Shown here: positions 49,711-58,495 of the stretch, in pieces
How positions within the stretch are numbered: position 1 is the stretch's first letter
Layout: the number at the start of each line of letters is the position of its first letter
NCBI GenBank assembly: GCA_002305805.1
Contig: DBQY01000016.1
Coordinates: forward strand, 48,242 to 112,241
Reading direction: 5' to 3'
Origin: Atopobium sp. UBA1382
GTDB taxonomy: Bacteria; Actinomycetota; Coriobacteriia; Coriobacteriales; Atopobiaceae
Length of the DNA stretch: 64,000 nt
Program-made: the position numbers and the translations under genes
Notes under the pieces: model-generated
What the model saw: the letters and a program-made list of their open reading frames with translations, nothing else
Database searches by the model: none
Told to the model about the DNA's origin: nothing

Positions 49711-50457
49711 CTATGTTTCACGTGGAACATTCTTCTTAGCGCCTAATGGTTTTTGCCTTGCCATTCCGTTGTTTCTCGGCAGTTTAATCTGAGGCTTACC
49801 AATCCTCTTATAGACAAGTATTTCTCGATGACCCAAATCACGTGGAAGCTCAAATGTTTCACGTGAAACACACCTCATACCACAGACGCGTGCAGCGCGA
49901 TCGGCCTCCTTAAGTTCCTCGTCCTCAGGCCTGCCCTTCTCGACAACAAGAAGGCCTCCCATACTAAGGAAAGGTGTTGCGTATTCAAGAAGTATATTGG
50001 TGCGTGCAACAGCCCGTGCAAATACATACTCTTGTGAGCAGGGAATCTCACAAGCAAGCTCTTCAAGACGAGCATGTCTAGTGTGTATCTTGCTCAAACC
50101 AAGCATCTGACAGAACTCAGATACAGCGTCCACTTTCTTCCTGACAGAGTCGACGAGAAGCGCCTGGGCCTCCGTTACAACAGCAAGGGGAACACCTGGA
50201 AATCCCGCTCCCGTACCCATATCAAGAAGATGGGTGTCACTTCCCAGCTTGAGCCTTTCGCAAGCAAGAGGAAGGAGGGAATCGACCAGATGGAGGGTGA
50301 CCGCATCCTCAGGATCTGTGATACGCGTAAGGTTCACAGTCTTGTTCTTCTCAATAACAAGCTGCAGATACGAGACAAGCAGATCTGCCTTCTCGGTCGT
50401 AATGACAATCCCATACTCAGCTAGTTCACTAACGAGTTGTTCCCTATGGGTACCCAT
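49711..50457 (-). CDS. rsmG: 16S rRNA m7G527 methyltransferase
   Basis: The 248-residue protein has the GidB/RsmG core NLTRITDPEDAVTLHLVDSLLPL, then LLDMGTGAGFPGVPLAVV (~75, SAM motif), and the late ARAVA and VEKG segments. A basic extension at the C-terminus (KPQIKLPRNNGMARQKPLGAKK) is longer than usual. ATG 50455-50457 has GAGGTG upstream. Two parS sites lie within the coding region (CVSRET and NVPRET are encoded by them). Confidence 0.95.
   Translation of the reverse strand: MGTHREQLVSELAEYGIVITTEKADLLVSYLQLVIEKNKTVNLTRITDPEDAVTLHLVDSLLPLACERLKLGSDTHLLDMGTGAGFPGVPLAVVTEAQALLVDSVRKKVDAVSEFCQMLGLSKIHTRHARLEELACEIPCSQEYVFARAVARTNILLEYATPFLSMGGLLVVEKGRPEDEELKEADRAARVCGMRCVSRETFELPRDLGHREILVYKRIGKPQIKLPRNNGMARQKPLGAKKNVPRET
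49714..49729. promoter_or_regulatory. parS site 2 (in rsmG)
   Basis: TGTTTCACGTGGAACA is one variant of the parS palindrome. It immediately precedes the rsmG stop on the minus strand, encoding its final residues. Confidence 0.93.
49855..49870. promoter_or_regulatory. parS site 3 (in rsmG)
   Basis: TGTTTCACGTGAAACA is the perfect 16-base parS palindrome, within the rsmG coding sequence. Confidence 0.96.
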
Positions 50458-50564
50458 CACATCACACCTCACTGACAAGAATCCATGAATCAAGAGAAAT
50501 TGTCACAGAAAAAGGGAGAGCACTCAACATGCTCTCCCTCGTAGTACCACTATGACTAAGAAGG

Positions 50565-51125
50565 TTATCGAACAGCTGTGATGACAACCCTGCGCTCAGG
50601 CTCCTCACCCTCGGAGTGCGTGACGACGCCCTCATCATCCCGTAGGGCAAGGTGGATGATGCGACGCTCGTAGGCGTTCATAGGAGCCAGCGTCACCTTT
50701 CCACCACGGTCCTTGGCGCGAGCAGCAGAGCTTCTCGCCATGTCCTCAAGCTTCTTGCGACGACGGGACTTGTATCCCTCGATATCAACGACGATGGGGT
50801 AATAGAACTTGATGCGGCTGCTCAGCAAAGAGGTCAGAACCATCTGCAGAGCATCAAGGGTACGACCGTGGCGCCCGATGAGAACAGCAAGATCACCACC
50901 GTTCACATCGAGGATGAGCTCTCCGTTCTCGCCGTCGTACTCATCGATGGACGAGTTGTTCTCTCCAAAGAGGGCAAGGATACTCTTGAGATATCCCACG
51001 GCGAGGTCGGCGATCTTATCCATCTCGTCGTCCGTCAGGGGCTCACCAGCCTCAAAGCGCGTGCGAATGGAGGAAAACTCATCCTCAACGAGCTCCGGCG
51101 CGTTATCCAGCTCTTCCTCAGACAT
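50565..51125 (-). CDS. jag: KH/R3H RNA-binding protein Jag (KhpB)
   Basis: The 186-residue protein has a KH domain with VLIGRHGRTLDALQMVLTSLL (GxxG loop GRHG) and an R3H domain ending MNAYERRIIHLALRDDEGVVTHSEGEEPERRVVI. The N-terminal Jag_N domain of Firmicutes is absent, replaced by an acidic segment. Its place between yidC and rsmG is conserved in bacteria. It binds RNA and is linked to cell-wall and division control in other Gram-positives. Confidence 0.95.
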   Translation of the reverse strand: MSEEELDNAPELVEDEFSSIRTRFEAGEPLTDDEMDKIADLAVGYLKSILALFGENNSSIDEYDGENGELILDVNGGDLAVLIGRHGRTLDALQMVLTSLLSSRIKFYYPIVVDIEGYKSRRRKKLEDMARSSAARAKDRGGKVTLAPMNAYERRIIHLALRDDEGVVTHSEGEEPERRVVITAVR

Positions 51126-51188
51126 GTGTTCCTCCGAAATAAATCAAACTAACTAAGTGTAAGAATTAAAGCTAGCAATAGCTGTTTG

Positions 51189-51947
51189 CTAGTTCTTCTT
51201 GTGAGGACGGGGCTTCTTCTCACGGCGCACCACGTCCACCTCGACAGGCTTGTTGGCAGCCTCAGCCTCAGCCTCTGCCTTGGCCTTCTCCATGACGCGC
51301 TGCGTGATGACCTTCTGCTGCACGACCTGCCAGAGCGAGGAGGTGACGTAGTAGAGCACCACGGCGGCAGGGACACCCCAGCCGAACATCAGCATCATGA
51401 CGGCCATGACCGCACCCATGGTCATGGTCTGGGAGCGCTGGGAGGAGTCCTGGAGAGAGGTGTTAAGAATCATAGGGATGAAGGTCAGAACACCAAAGAG
51501 GAGGACGAAGATGACGTAGGGAGCCGCCGCGGCCCAGTCACCGGTGGCCACCATGTCGGAGCAGGACTTGGAGATCGAGGGCAGGATGCTGTAGAAGCAG
51601 GCATCCTCGGGAACGGCGCGCACCACGGAGAAGAGGCCAAAGAAGATCGGCATCTGGAGGAAGATGGGCAGGCACCCGCCGAGGGGATTGAACTTCATCT
51701 CGGCATATACCTTGCGGAGCTCCTCAGCCTGACGCGTCGGGTCGTCAGCGTAGCGCTCCTGAATCTCCTTGAGCTTGGGCTGCATGACCTGCATGCGAGC
51801 GGTCGAGCGCGTCGAGTGGGCCATGAGCGGCGTGAGAATCAGACGGACGATGACCGTCAGGATGATCACCGCCAGGCCCCAGTCTCCGACAAAACCCTCG
51901 ATGCCCGCGAGCACCGCGGTCAGGAAGTTAATAAACCAGTCCCACAT
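51189..51947 (-). CDS. yidC: Membrane protein insertase YidC
   Basis: The 252-residue protein has the five-helix Oxa1/YidC core (AVIILTVIVRLILTPLM with the conserved Arg, CLPIFLQMPIFFGLFSVV, MMLMFGWGVPAAVVLYY). It lacks the large periplasmic P1 domain. A basic C-terminal tail (REKKPRPHKK) probably contacts ribosomes. No lipobox is seen. ATG 51945-51947 has GGAGGAACC upstream. Confidence 0.96.
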   Translation of the reverse strand: MWDWFINFLTAVLAGIEGFVGDWGLAVIILTVIVRLILTPLMAHSTRSTARMQVMQPKLKEIQERYADDPTRQAEELRKVYAEMKFNPLGGCLPIFLQMPIFFGLFSVVRAVPEDACFYSILPSISKSCSDMVATGDWAAAAPYVIFVLLFGVLTFIPMILNTSLQDSSQRSQTMTMGAVMAVMMLMFGWGVPAAVVLYYVTSSLWQVVQQKVITQRVMEKAKAEAEAEAANKPVEVDVVRREKKPRPHKKN

Positions 51948-51970
51948 GGTTCCTCCGTGGCCCGCTCCTC

Positions 51971-52207
51971 TCAGGGAACGGGGTCATATCCTCCGGCATG
52001 AAGGGGATGGCACCTGCATATCCTTCGAAATGCAAGCGATCCTCCTCTCAACAGACCGTACTTCTCGATGGCCTCGTACGCATACTGGGAGCACGTCGGC
52101 ACATAGATGCAGCGAGCGGGAAGTGCGGGTGAAACCTTCGTCTGATAGAGACGAATGAGGGCGCGCACCCCTCGTGAGGGAAGCCCGCCCAGACCATGCC
52201 AAACCAT
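51971..52207 (-). CDS. yidD: Membrane protein insertion efficiency factor YidD
   Basis: The 78-residue protein has the YidD pattern [35 protein letters not shown] and [18 protein letters not shown]. It assists Sec/YidC insertion. The ATG overlaps the rnpA stop (TGATG), indicating coupling. Confidence 0.96.
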   Translation of the reverse strand: MVWHGLGGLPSRGVRALIRLYQTKVSPALPARCIYVPTCSQYAYEAIEKYGLLRGGSLAFRRICRCHPLHAGGYDPVP

Positions 52208-52527
52208 CAGGCGTCACATTTCTTGAGGAGTCGCCTCAGAGAGACGGCCACCGACTCCGGTGAGCTGTCGTGCGTCGCTCCCGTGGAAAAGAGAATCACG
52301 TCGTATCCCTCTCGGGGGAGCTCACAGATTCGGGCCGCCTCGCGCAGGACGCGCTTGCACCTGTTGCGAAAGACCGCATTGCCCAGCCTCTTAGCGGCGA
52401 CGAAGGCAACCCTGCCCGGCGTTCCCTCTCCCGTGGGGAGCACGCGAACGCGGAGGAGGGAGTCATTAAGACGCCTCCCCCGCGAGAAGACCCTCTCGAA
52501 GTCACCTCTGGACTTGATGGTCCTCAT
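52207..52527 (-). CDS. rnpA: Ribonuclease P protein component
   Basis: The 106-residue protein has the RNR signature region ([23 protein letters not shown]) and the N-terminal FxxVF-type segment [12 protein letters not shown]. It binds the catalytic RNA (rnpB, not in the window) to mature tRNA 5' ends. Confidence 0.97.
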   Translation of the reverse strand: MRTIKSRGDFERVFSRGRRLNDSLLRVRVLPTGEGTPGRVAFVAAKRLGNAVFRNRCKRVLREAARICELPREGYDVILFSTGATHDSSPESVAVSLRRLLKKCDA

Positions 52528-52536
52528 GGGGCGACG

Positions 52537-52671
52537 CTACACGGTCAGGCGCTTGCGGCCCTTCGCGCGACGACGGGCAAGGACGGCGCGGCCGCCCTTG
52601 GTAGCCATACGGGCACGGAAGCCGTGCGTGGTGGCGCGCTTGCGCTTGTTGGGCTGATACGTACGCTTCAT
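52537..52671 (-). CDS. rpmH: 50S ribosomal protein L34
   Basis: The 44-residue very basic protein starts [20 protein letters not shown] and ends KGRKRLTV, as expected for L34. ATG lies at 52669-52671 with GGGAGGAAT upstream. It is the first gene of the leftward origin cluster. Confidence 0.98.
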   Translation of the reverse strand: MKRTYQPNKRKRATTHGFRARMATKGGRAVLARRRAKGRKRLTV

Positions 52672-53044
52672 GTCTATTCCTCCCGGTTGGGTTATGAACG
52701 TCCAGTTAGAGCAATAAGCTCAGAGATTGTAAGGGTCCCGCGTGGGGCCTGTCAATTTCAACCACAAACAATCTCCACGATTACTGCGCAGGTAGGCGGG
52801 CAAATGTGAGGGGCCTGGAAGGGTTCTCTCTCACCTCTGCGTTTCAACTCGCGTGAATCCAAACGGATTCATCTTTTCAGAACACCATGTAAGAACGTTC
52901 ATCATGGTATTCTCTTTCAACGAATACACGACTAAATCAGCAGTTTTCTACAAGTATTGAGCACATGTTGAAATCTTTCATTCAGATAGAATTCCGTCTG
53001 AAAAGTTTTCTACACATGACGAATGAGTGTTGAAAGGGGGACTG
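52672..53044. other. oriC region, left part (rpmH upstream)
   Basis: This gene-free, AT-richer stretch lies between rpmH and the GHKL-ATPase gene. DnaA-box-like nonamers TTTTCTACA lie at 52944-52952 and 53006-53014. TGTTGAAAT (52966-52974) and TGTTGAAAG (53028-53036) are further close variants on the other strand. The boxes keep the TTnTCnACA frame but have T or A at position six. The leftward promoter of rpmH must also be here. Confidence 0.65.
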
Positions 53045-53908
53045 GTGGCGAGGGACTTCTATCCATTCGTGGAGGATGACCAAACGAGCCGGGGAGACGC
53101 CGCGAAACAGCCCCTTGAAGTCAGACACCCCGCAAGGATCGCGGTCTACGACGATGCCTCGGCGGCGCCGCGCGTGGTCGTCGTGGAGCCGGGCGAGGTG
53201 CGCTCCTATCTCGAGGAGATAACCGCCACCGTGAGCCGCCTGGCGCGCGAGCAGGGCGGGGCTATTCCCTTCATGGTCATCAGGGAGATCGTGGAGAACT
53301 TCATCCACGCCTACTTCCAGGCCCCAACCATCACCATCCTCGACGACGGGAACACCATCCGCTTCTCCGACCAGGGCCCCGGAATCAAGGAGAAGTCACT
53401 GGCACTCGAGTACGGCACCTCCTCGGCAACAGAGGAGATGAAGCACTACATCCGCGGCGTGGGGAGCGGGCTGCCCTACGTCCAGCAGTACATGGCCGAC
53501 AAGGGTGGCAGCCTCGAGGTCGAGGACAACATATCGGGTGGCACCGTCGTCACTATATCGACGCACCCCAAGCAGCAGGCCCGGGCCATATCGGGCGCAG
53601 ACCAGAGAGACGCCGAGAGGAACCTCGCACCGCAGGCCGCCCAGAGCACCGCTCCAGGCGTAGCAAGCGCGTGGTTCTCCCAGCCGCAGACCCCCATGAC
53701 CCCACAGCTCACCCTCGACGAGCGCGGGGAACAGGTACTTACCTACCTGTCCGAGCACGAGAGCTGCGGCCCCACCGATCTTGTCCGCGCCTTTGGCGCG
53801 TCGGGCGCCACGTGGTCCCGTACCCTCGCGGCCCTCGCGGCCCAGGGGATCGTCATGAAGGACGGACAGAAGTATCGTTTGACCGGTATTGGAAGGACAT
53901 TCGTCTAA
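53045..53908 (+). CDS. GHKL-ATPase/winged-helix protein upstream of dnaA
   Basis: The 287-residue protein has a GHKL ATP-binding domain (~55-180): N-box IREIVENFIHAYFQ, FSDQGPGIKE, IRGVGSGLPYVQQYM and SGGTVVTIS. A Gln/Ala/Pro-rich linker (~185-230) follows, then a C-terminal winged-helix-like domain (QVLTYLSEHESCGPTDLVRAFGASGATWSRTLAALAAQGIVMKDGQKYRLT). There is no histidine-kinase H-box or membrane segment, so it resembles anti-sigma-factor/RsbW-like or topoisomerase-like ATPases fused to a DNA-binding domain. GTG 53045 follows AAAGGGGG; GTG 53027 is an alternative. Its position between the origin and dnaA is unusual. Confidence 0.75.
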   Translation: MARDFYPFVEDDQTSRGDAAKQPLEVRHPARIAVYDDASAAPRVVVVEPGEVRSYLEEITATVSRLAREQGGAIPFMVIREIVENFIHAYFQAPTITILDDGNTIRFSDQGPGIKEKSLALEYGTSSATEEMKHYIRGVGSGLPYVQQYMADKGGSLEVEDNISGGTVVTISTHPKQQARAISGADQRDAERNLAPQAAQSTAPGVASAWFSQPQTPMTPQLTLDERGEQVLTYLSEHESCGPTDLVRAFGASGATWSRTLAALAAQGIVMKDGQKYRLTGIGRTFV

Positions 53909-53979
53909 CCTTCCGGGACAAGTTATCAACAATCGCTATACTAGGGTTTCGCTTTTTCAACAATCAGGAATGCGGAACC
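53909..53979. promoter_or_regulatory. dnaA upstream region with DnaA-box variants
   Basis: TTATCAACA (53923-53931) and TTTTCAACA (53954-53962) lie within 60 bases of the dnaA start, a typical place for DnaA autoregulation. A TATACT -10 candidate lies at 53937-53942. Confidence 0.6.
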
Positions 53980-55536
53980 ATGGAAATCTCTCTCGAGTCG
54001 GACGCCGAGGCGCTCTGGCAGGACACACTCGACCTTCTCGCCGACAGGCAGCTGCCTGAGGCCATGCTCGCCATGCTGAGGGACTGCAAGCCCATCAGCA
54101 TGGAGGACTCCGTCATGCGGGTGGAGACCCGCATGAGACTCGTCATGAAGACGGTCTCGAAGAACGCGGCTGTCATCGAGGAGTGCCTCTCACAGGCGGC
54201 CTTCGAGCCCATGCGCCTCGAGGTCGTCTTTGCCGCTACCGCCGCGCCGTCTGCCGAACACGCTCCCTCGAGCATGTCTCGCGAGGAGGCCGACAGCTGG
54301 GCCGCGCAGACCGGTGACGGCCGGCCCGCCTGGGACGGGACCCCCGCGCGCAAGATAGCCGAGGACACCTGGGACGAATCGAGCGCGGACGACCTCCGCG
54401 AGGAGGCGGCCAGAAGGCGGAGGAACAACCCCCTCGTCGAGGACATCTCTCAGACCACCTCGAAGCTCACATTCGAGCGCTTCGTGCGCGGCGAGGAGAA
54501 CGACATTGCCTACCAGGCGTCGCTTCAGGTCGCCAACGGCATGAACAGCACATACAACCCTCTGTTCATCTACGGCAAGAGCGGTCTTGGAAAGACGCAC
54601 CTGCTCCGCGCGATCCAGAACTACATCGCGCGGAACGACCCGTCGCGCCTCTGCGTCTACCGGGACGCCTCCTCCTTCATCACCGACTACACCGAGGCCA
54701 TGCGCCACTCCGAGCGCTCGGCCGCCTCGGTGCTGCGCCAGAACTACGCGGACATCGACGTCCTCATCATCGACGACGTCCAGAAGATGACCGGCAAGGT
54801 GGGAACGGTCGGCTTCTTCTTCGACACCTTCAACGAGCTCATCGCCAACGGAAAGCAGATCGTCCTTGCCGCCGACCGGACGCCCGCCCAGCTCGGCATG
54901 GGCAAGGACGGCTTCGACGAGCGCATCACGAGTCGCCTCTCGGCGGGGTTCACCACGCCAATTCAGGTCCCGAGCTACGAGCTCAAGCTCCGCCTCATCG
55001 AGACCTTCTGCGAGCGCATGCGCGACGACGCACTCAGGGAGAACGTGGCAGGGCTCACCGGAACGGTCCCTCCCGACGCCATGAGCTACATGGCCGAGCG
55101 AGCCGGCACCAACATCCGCGTCATCGAGGGCTTCTGCCAGCGGTGCCTCTTCGCCGCCACAGCGGCCGAGAAGCGCGGCGCGGCCCTCACGCGCGAGGAG
55201 ATCGAGTCCGTGGCGCGGGAGTGCTGGCCAAACGCAGGCAGGGCGGTCTCCATCGAGGACGTGCAGCGCGCGGTCGAGAAGTACTATGACATCGATCACT
55301 CGAGCCTCGTGGGCAACAAGCGCCACAAGGGCCTCATGGAGGCCCGTCATGTGGCCATCTGGCTCTCGCGCGAGCTCTGCGACCGTACGCTCGCCGACAT
55401 CGGCAAGCACTTCGGTGGGCGCAGCCACGCGACCGTCATGCACAGCATTAGCGTGGTCGACGAGGCAAGACGGGAGGACAAGACCTTCTATGACCGCCTC
55501 ATGCAGATACGAGAGTCGATCACCGGCAACGTCTGA
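53980..55536 (+). CDS. dnaA: Chromosomal replication initiator DnaA
   Basis: The 518-residue protein has a weakly conserved domain I/II with an acidic linker (~1-155). The AAA+ domain follows: FIYGKSGLGKTHLLRAIQNY (~192), VLIIDDVQKM (~262), and sensor regions. Domain IV contains LVGNKRHKGLMEARHVAIWLSREL and IGKHFGGRSHATVMHS. The last motif is usually GGRDHTTV: Asp433 and Thr435 in E. coli numbering become Ser and Ala here, residues that contact bases in the DnaA box. The preferred start ATG 53980 has only a weak AGGAAT; the protein would be longer with any upstream start. Confidence 0.96.
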   Translation: MEISLESDAEALWQDTLDLLADRQLPEAMLAMLRDCKPISMEDSVMRVETRMRLVMKTVSKNAAVIEECLSQAAFEPMRLEVVFAATAAPSAEHAPSSMSREEADSWAAQTGDGRPAWDGTPARKIAEDTWDESSADDLREEAARRRRNNPLVEDISQTTSKLTFERFVRGEENDIAYQASLQVANGMNSTYNPLFIYGKSGLGKTHLLRAIQNYIARNDPSRLCVYRDASSFITDYTEAMRHSERSAASVLRQNYADIDVLIIDDVQKMTGKVGTVGFFFDTFNELIANGKQIVLAADRTPAQLGMGKDGFDERITSRLSAGFTTPIQVPSYELKLRLIETFCERMRDDALRENVAGLTGTVPPDAMSYMAERAGTNIRVIEGFCQRCLFAATAAEKRGAALTREEIESVARECWPNAGRAVSIEDVQRAVEKYYDIDHSSLVGNKRHKGLMEARHVAIWLSRELCDRTLADIGKHFGGRSHATVMHSISVVDEARREDKTFYDRLMQIRESITGNV

Positions 55537-55773
55537 CACCGGGAAGACAAGTCTGTGGGGAGGGTGTAGAAAAGCGTAGAAAAGTGCGCTCGGAATGTAG
55601 AAGTCCAGGTTCCAGCAAACCAGCGTGTCGACGTGTGTTGAGGGGATGAGGTAGCACCAAAGGCAACAAAGTGGTATCTGACCTCGTGTTCCAAAACTTG
55701 TCTTCTTTTCTACAGACCCTATTACTACTACTGCTCTTTAATCTTTACTAAGTACTTAGAAGAAGGGGGAGTC
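55537..55773. other. oriC region, right part, with DnaA-trio-like unwinding site
   Basis: This is the dnaA-dnaN intergenic region. DnaA-box-like sites are TGTAGAAAA (55565-55573), CGTAGAAAA (55575-55583), TGTAGAAG (55596-55603, weak) and TTTTCTACA (55706-55714). The last is followed by GACC and then by the triplets CTA TTA CTA CTA CTG (55719-55733) and an AT-rich tract to ~55760. Box, GC spacer and trio order match the basal unwinding system known in Bacillus. Confidence 0.65.
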
Positions 55774-56874
55774 ATGAAGTTCACCGTCAGCCAGTCCTCT
55801 CTCATGAAGGCTCTCACGGTCGTCTCCAAGGGCATGGGAGCAAACACGACGCTTCCCATCCTCTCCGGCATCTATCTGCGCGCGGCAGACGGGAACCTCG
55901 AGCTGCAGACCAACAACCTGTCCATCTCCATTCGCCACCTCGTTCCGGCGAACGTCGAAGAGGAGGGCGAGACGGTCGTCTCCGGCAAGGTGCTCACCAA
56001 CATCACCAAGACGCTCCCCGACGCCGCGGTGACCTTTGAGGACATGGACCACATGGTCACGATCTCATGCGGCCGTTCCACGTTCAGGCTGAACACCCTG
56101 CGCGCCACGGACTGGCCCGCCTTCCCCGAGATCCAGCCCTCGCGCACCATCGAGCTCCCAAGCGAACTGCTCACGCGCATGGTGGACAAGGTCTATCGCG
56201 TCACCTCGAAGGAGACGACGCGCCAGTACCTGCAGGGCATCCAGCTCACCGTCGAGGACAACACGATCAGGATGGTCGCCACCGACACGATTCGCCTCGC
56301 CGTGTGCGACTCCTCGGTCGAGGCCGCGCCCGACGAGCCCTTCTGCTCCGTGATTGGTGGCCAGGTGTTCCACGACGTCCTTGCCATGCCCTCCATCACC
56401 GACACGATCTCCATCGGCACGGCCGAGAACCAGGCGGTGTTCTCGTTCGGCACCACGACGTTCGTCACGCGCCTGCTCGAGGGGAACTTCCCCTCCTGGC
56501 GCCAGCTCGTCTCGCCGACCTGCTCTACCGCCGTGACCCTCGACGTGGCGGAGTTCAGCGCTGCGCTCAAGCGCGTCTCGGTCATCGCACAGCAGAACGC
56601 CTCCATCCGCTTTGACGTGGACGCCGACGGCGGTCTCGTGAGGCTCTCCGCGCGCTCTCCCGAGCAGGGAGAGTCCTCCGAGGCGCTCTCCTGCGAGGTG
56701 GAGGGTCAGAGTCTCGCGATCGGCCTCAACTACCACTACGTGTTCGACTGCGTGAACGCGGTCTCCGACTCCCAGGAGGTTCGCCTCGAGCTCCAGGGAT
56801 CGACGCAGCCGGGCATCTTCAAGAGCAACGGCAAGATCAACTACCTCTACCTGCTCATGCCGATTCGCCTCTAG
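55774..56874 (+). CDS. dnaN: DNA polymerase III beta sliding clamp
   Basis: The 366-residue protein has the three-domain clamp pattern, starting MKFTVSQSSLMKALTVVSKGMGANTTLPILSGIYL and ending INYLYLLMPIRL, the usual MPMRL-type C-terminus. It encircles DNA and tethers polymerase. ATG 55774 has AAGGGGGAG upstream. Confidence 0.98.
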   Translation: MKFTVSQSSLMKALTVVSKGMGANTTLPILSGIYLRAADGNLELQTNNLSISIRHLVPANVEEEGETVVSGKVLTNITKTLPDAAVTFEDMDHMVTISCGRSTFRLNTLRATDWPAFPEIQPSRTIELPSELLTRMVDKVYRVTSKETTRQYLQGIQLTVEDNTIRMVATDTIRLAVCDSSVEAAPDEPFCSVIGGQVFHDVLAMPSITDTISIGTAENQAVFSFGTTTFVTRLLEGNFPSWRQLVSPTCSTAVTLDVAEFSAALKRVSVIAQQNASIRFDVDADGGLVRLSARSPEQGESSEALSCEVEGQSLAIGLNYHYVFDCVNAVSDSQEVRLELQGSTQPGIFKSNGKINYLYLLMPIRL

Positions 56875-56883
56875 GGACGGTGG

Positions 56884-57972
56884 ATGGGACTTCTCGTCAC
56901 AGACGTCCTGCTGCGAGACTTTCGCAGCTTCGAGCGGCTCGAGCTCACGCTTGCCCCGGGGACGACGGTCCTGGTGGGACCGAATGCCGCCGGCAAGACC
57001 AACACGGTCGAGGCCGTCCAGCTCCTGACGTCCGGTGCCTCCTTCCGACGACCGACCCCGTCGCAGCTCGTGCGCGAGGGCACGGACTCGGCGCGCATCG
57101 ACGCGCGCCTCGAGGGAGACGGTCGCGTCATCGACCACCGCTGCGACGTGACGCCCACGGGAAGACGCTTCTCACGCAACGGGAAGAAGTGTCGCGCCGT
57201 CGACATGCCCGAGTCGCTGGTCTCGGTGCTCTTCTCGCCCGATGACCTCGCGCTCGTCAAGCGTGGAGCCTCCGTACGCCGTGACGAGCTCGACTTCTTT
57301 GGCCGGCAGACGAGCCCGGGGTACGCGCGTGTCCTGGCCGAGTACCAGCGGGCTGTCGAGCAGCGCAACCGCCTGCTGCGCGACGAGTTCCCCGACCTCT
57401 CCCTGCTTGACGCCTGGGACGCGTCAGTCGCGCTCGGCGGGGCCACGCTGCTCGCCGCGCGGCTGCGGCTCTTCTCTCGCCTCGCCGAGAAGGTCTCTCA
57501 GGCCTACGGTGTCATCGCGGGAGGGGAGGACCTCGTCTGCACCTACGCCTGCTCGCTCGGAGAGGGCCTCGAGGCGCTCGGGCGAGACGAGCTCAGGGAC
57601 GTGTTCCTCGATCGGCTTGCCCAGGGACGAGCGCTCGACCTGCGAAGGCAGCAGACCTGTGTGGGCCCGCACCGTGACGACGTCTCCTTCCTCGTGGGGG
57701 GACGCGACGCGCGGGCATATGCGTCGCAGGGTCAGCAGCGCTCCGTGGTGCTCGCCCTCAAGATGGCGGAGGTAGAGCTTGCCGGGGAGATCCTGGGGAG
57801 TCGGCCGATCCTCCTTCTGGACGACGTGATGAGCGAGCTGGACGAGCGCCGCCGGGCCGCCGTGGTGCGCTTCGTCGACGAGGGTATCCAGACACTGATA
57901 ACCACCACGAACCTCGGGTACTTCTCGCCCGAGCTCCTCGACGGAGCCAAGGTGGTGAGCTTTGGTGAATGA
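56884..57972 (+). CDS. recF: DNA replication and repair protein RecF
   Basis: The 362-residue SMC-like ATPase has Walker A VGPNAAGKTNTVEAV (~31), signature SQGQQRSVVLALKMAE (~285) and Walker B ILLLDDVMSELDERR (~315). It loads RecA at gaps. ATG 56884 lies 9 bases after dnaN. Its stop overlaps the dciA gene. Confidence 0.96.
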   Translation: MGLLVTDVLLRDFRSFERLELTLAPGTTVLVGPNAAGKTNTVEAVQLLTSGASFRRPTPSQLVREGTDSARIDARLEGDGRVIDHRCDVTPTGRRFSRNGKKCRAVDMPESLVSVLFSPDDLALVKRGASVRRDELDFFGRQTSPGYARVLAEYQRAVEQRNRLLRDEFPDLSLLDAWDASVALGGATLLAARLRLFSRLAEKVSQAYGVIAGGEDLVCTYACSLGEGLEALGRDELRDVFLDRLAQGRALDLRRQQTCVGPHRDDVSFLVGGRDARAYASQGQQRSVVLALKMAEVELAGEILGSRPILLLDDVMSELDERRRAAVVRFVDEGIQTLITTTNLGYFSPELLDGAKVVSFGE

Positions 57973-58495
57973 CGAGATGACGCGCGAGGTCCGCCGCCGC
58001 GAGCGCGGCGGCGAGGGGGTGGGCAACCTCCTGGGAAGGGCCCTCGACCAGCTTGGGTCAACGGGCGAGCGGGACGGGTCCTCGCGGGCATGGATCGCGT
58101 GGAACCGGGTGAATGGGGACGTCGAGCGGGCACACTCGACGGGAGCGTACGTCGGTGCGCCGCGCCGGGGAGCGCGTGATCCCGAGCTCGTCATCTACGT
58201 CGACTCGCATGCCTTCATCACGGATTTCTCCGCAAACCGCGAGATATATCTCGCCCGTCTTGAGACGGCTGGTCTGCGCTTCTCGCGCATTGAGTTCAGA
58301 CTTTCCAAACGCCCGCGCGCCGAGACTGTACCGTCACCTTCGCCGAGGAGGGGGACTCGCCCGCTCCCGGAGCTAGATGCCGCGGAGGAGCGAGAGGTCG
58401 AGGAGCTCTGCGCCGGCCTTCCCACCACGCTGAGGGAAAGCGTCTCTCGGGCGATGAGAGTTTCTTATCGCGCCCAGAAGCAAGAACATAGCTAA
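57965..58495 (+). CDS. dciA: DciA-like DUF721 protein
   Basis: The 176-residue protein has the DUF721/DciA pattern in its middle (LLGRALDQLGSTGERDGSSRAWIAWNRVNGDVERAHS... LVIYVDSHAFITDFSANREIYLARL). DciA is the ancestral replicative-helicase (DnaB) loader. The recF-dciA-gyrB order is conserved in actinobacteria. GTG 57965 overlaps recF by eight bases; TTG one codon earlier is also possible. The N- and C-terminal ends are Arg/Gly-rich and low in similarity. Confidence 0.88.
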   Translation: MNDEMTREVRRRERGGEGVGNLLGRALDQLGSTGERDGSSRAWIAWNRVNGDVERAHSTGAYVGAPRRGARDPELVIYVDSHAFITDFSANREIYLARLETAGLRFSRIEFRLSKRPRAETVPSPSPRRGTRPLPELDAAEEREVEELCAGLPTTLRESVSRAMRVSYRAQKQEHS

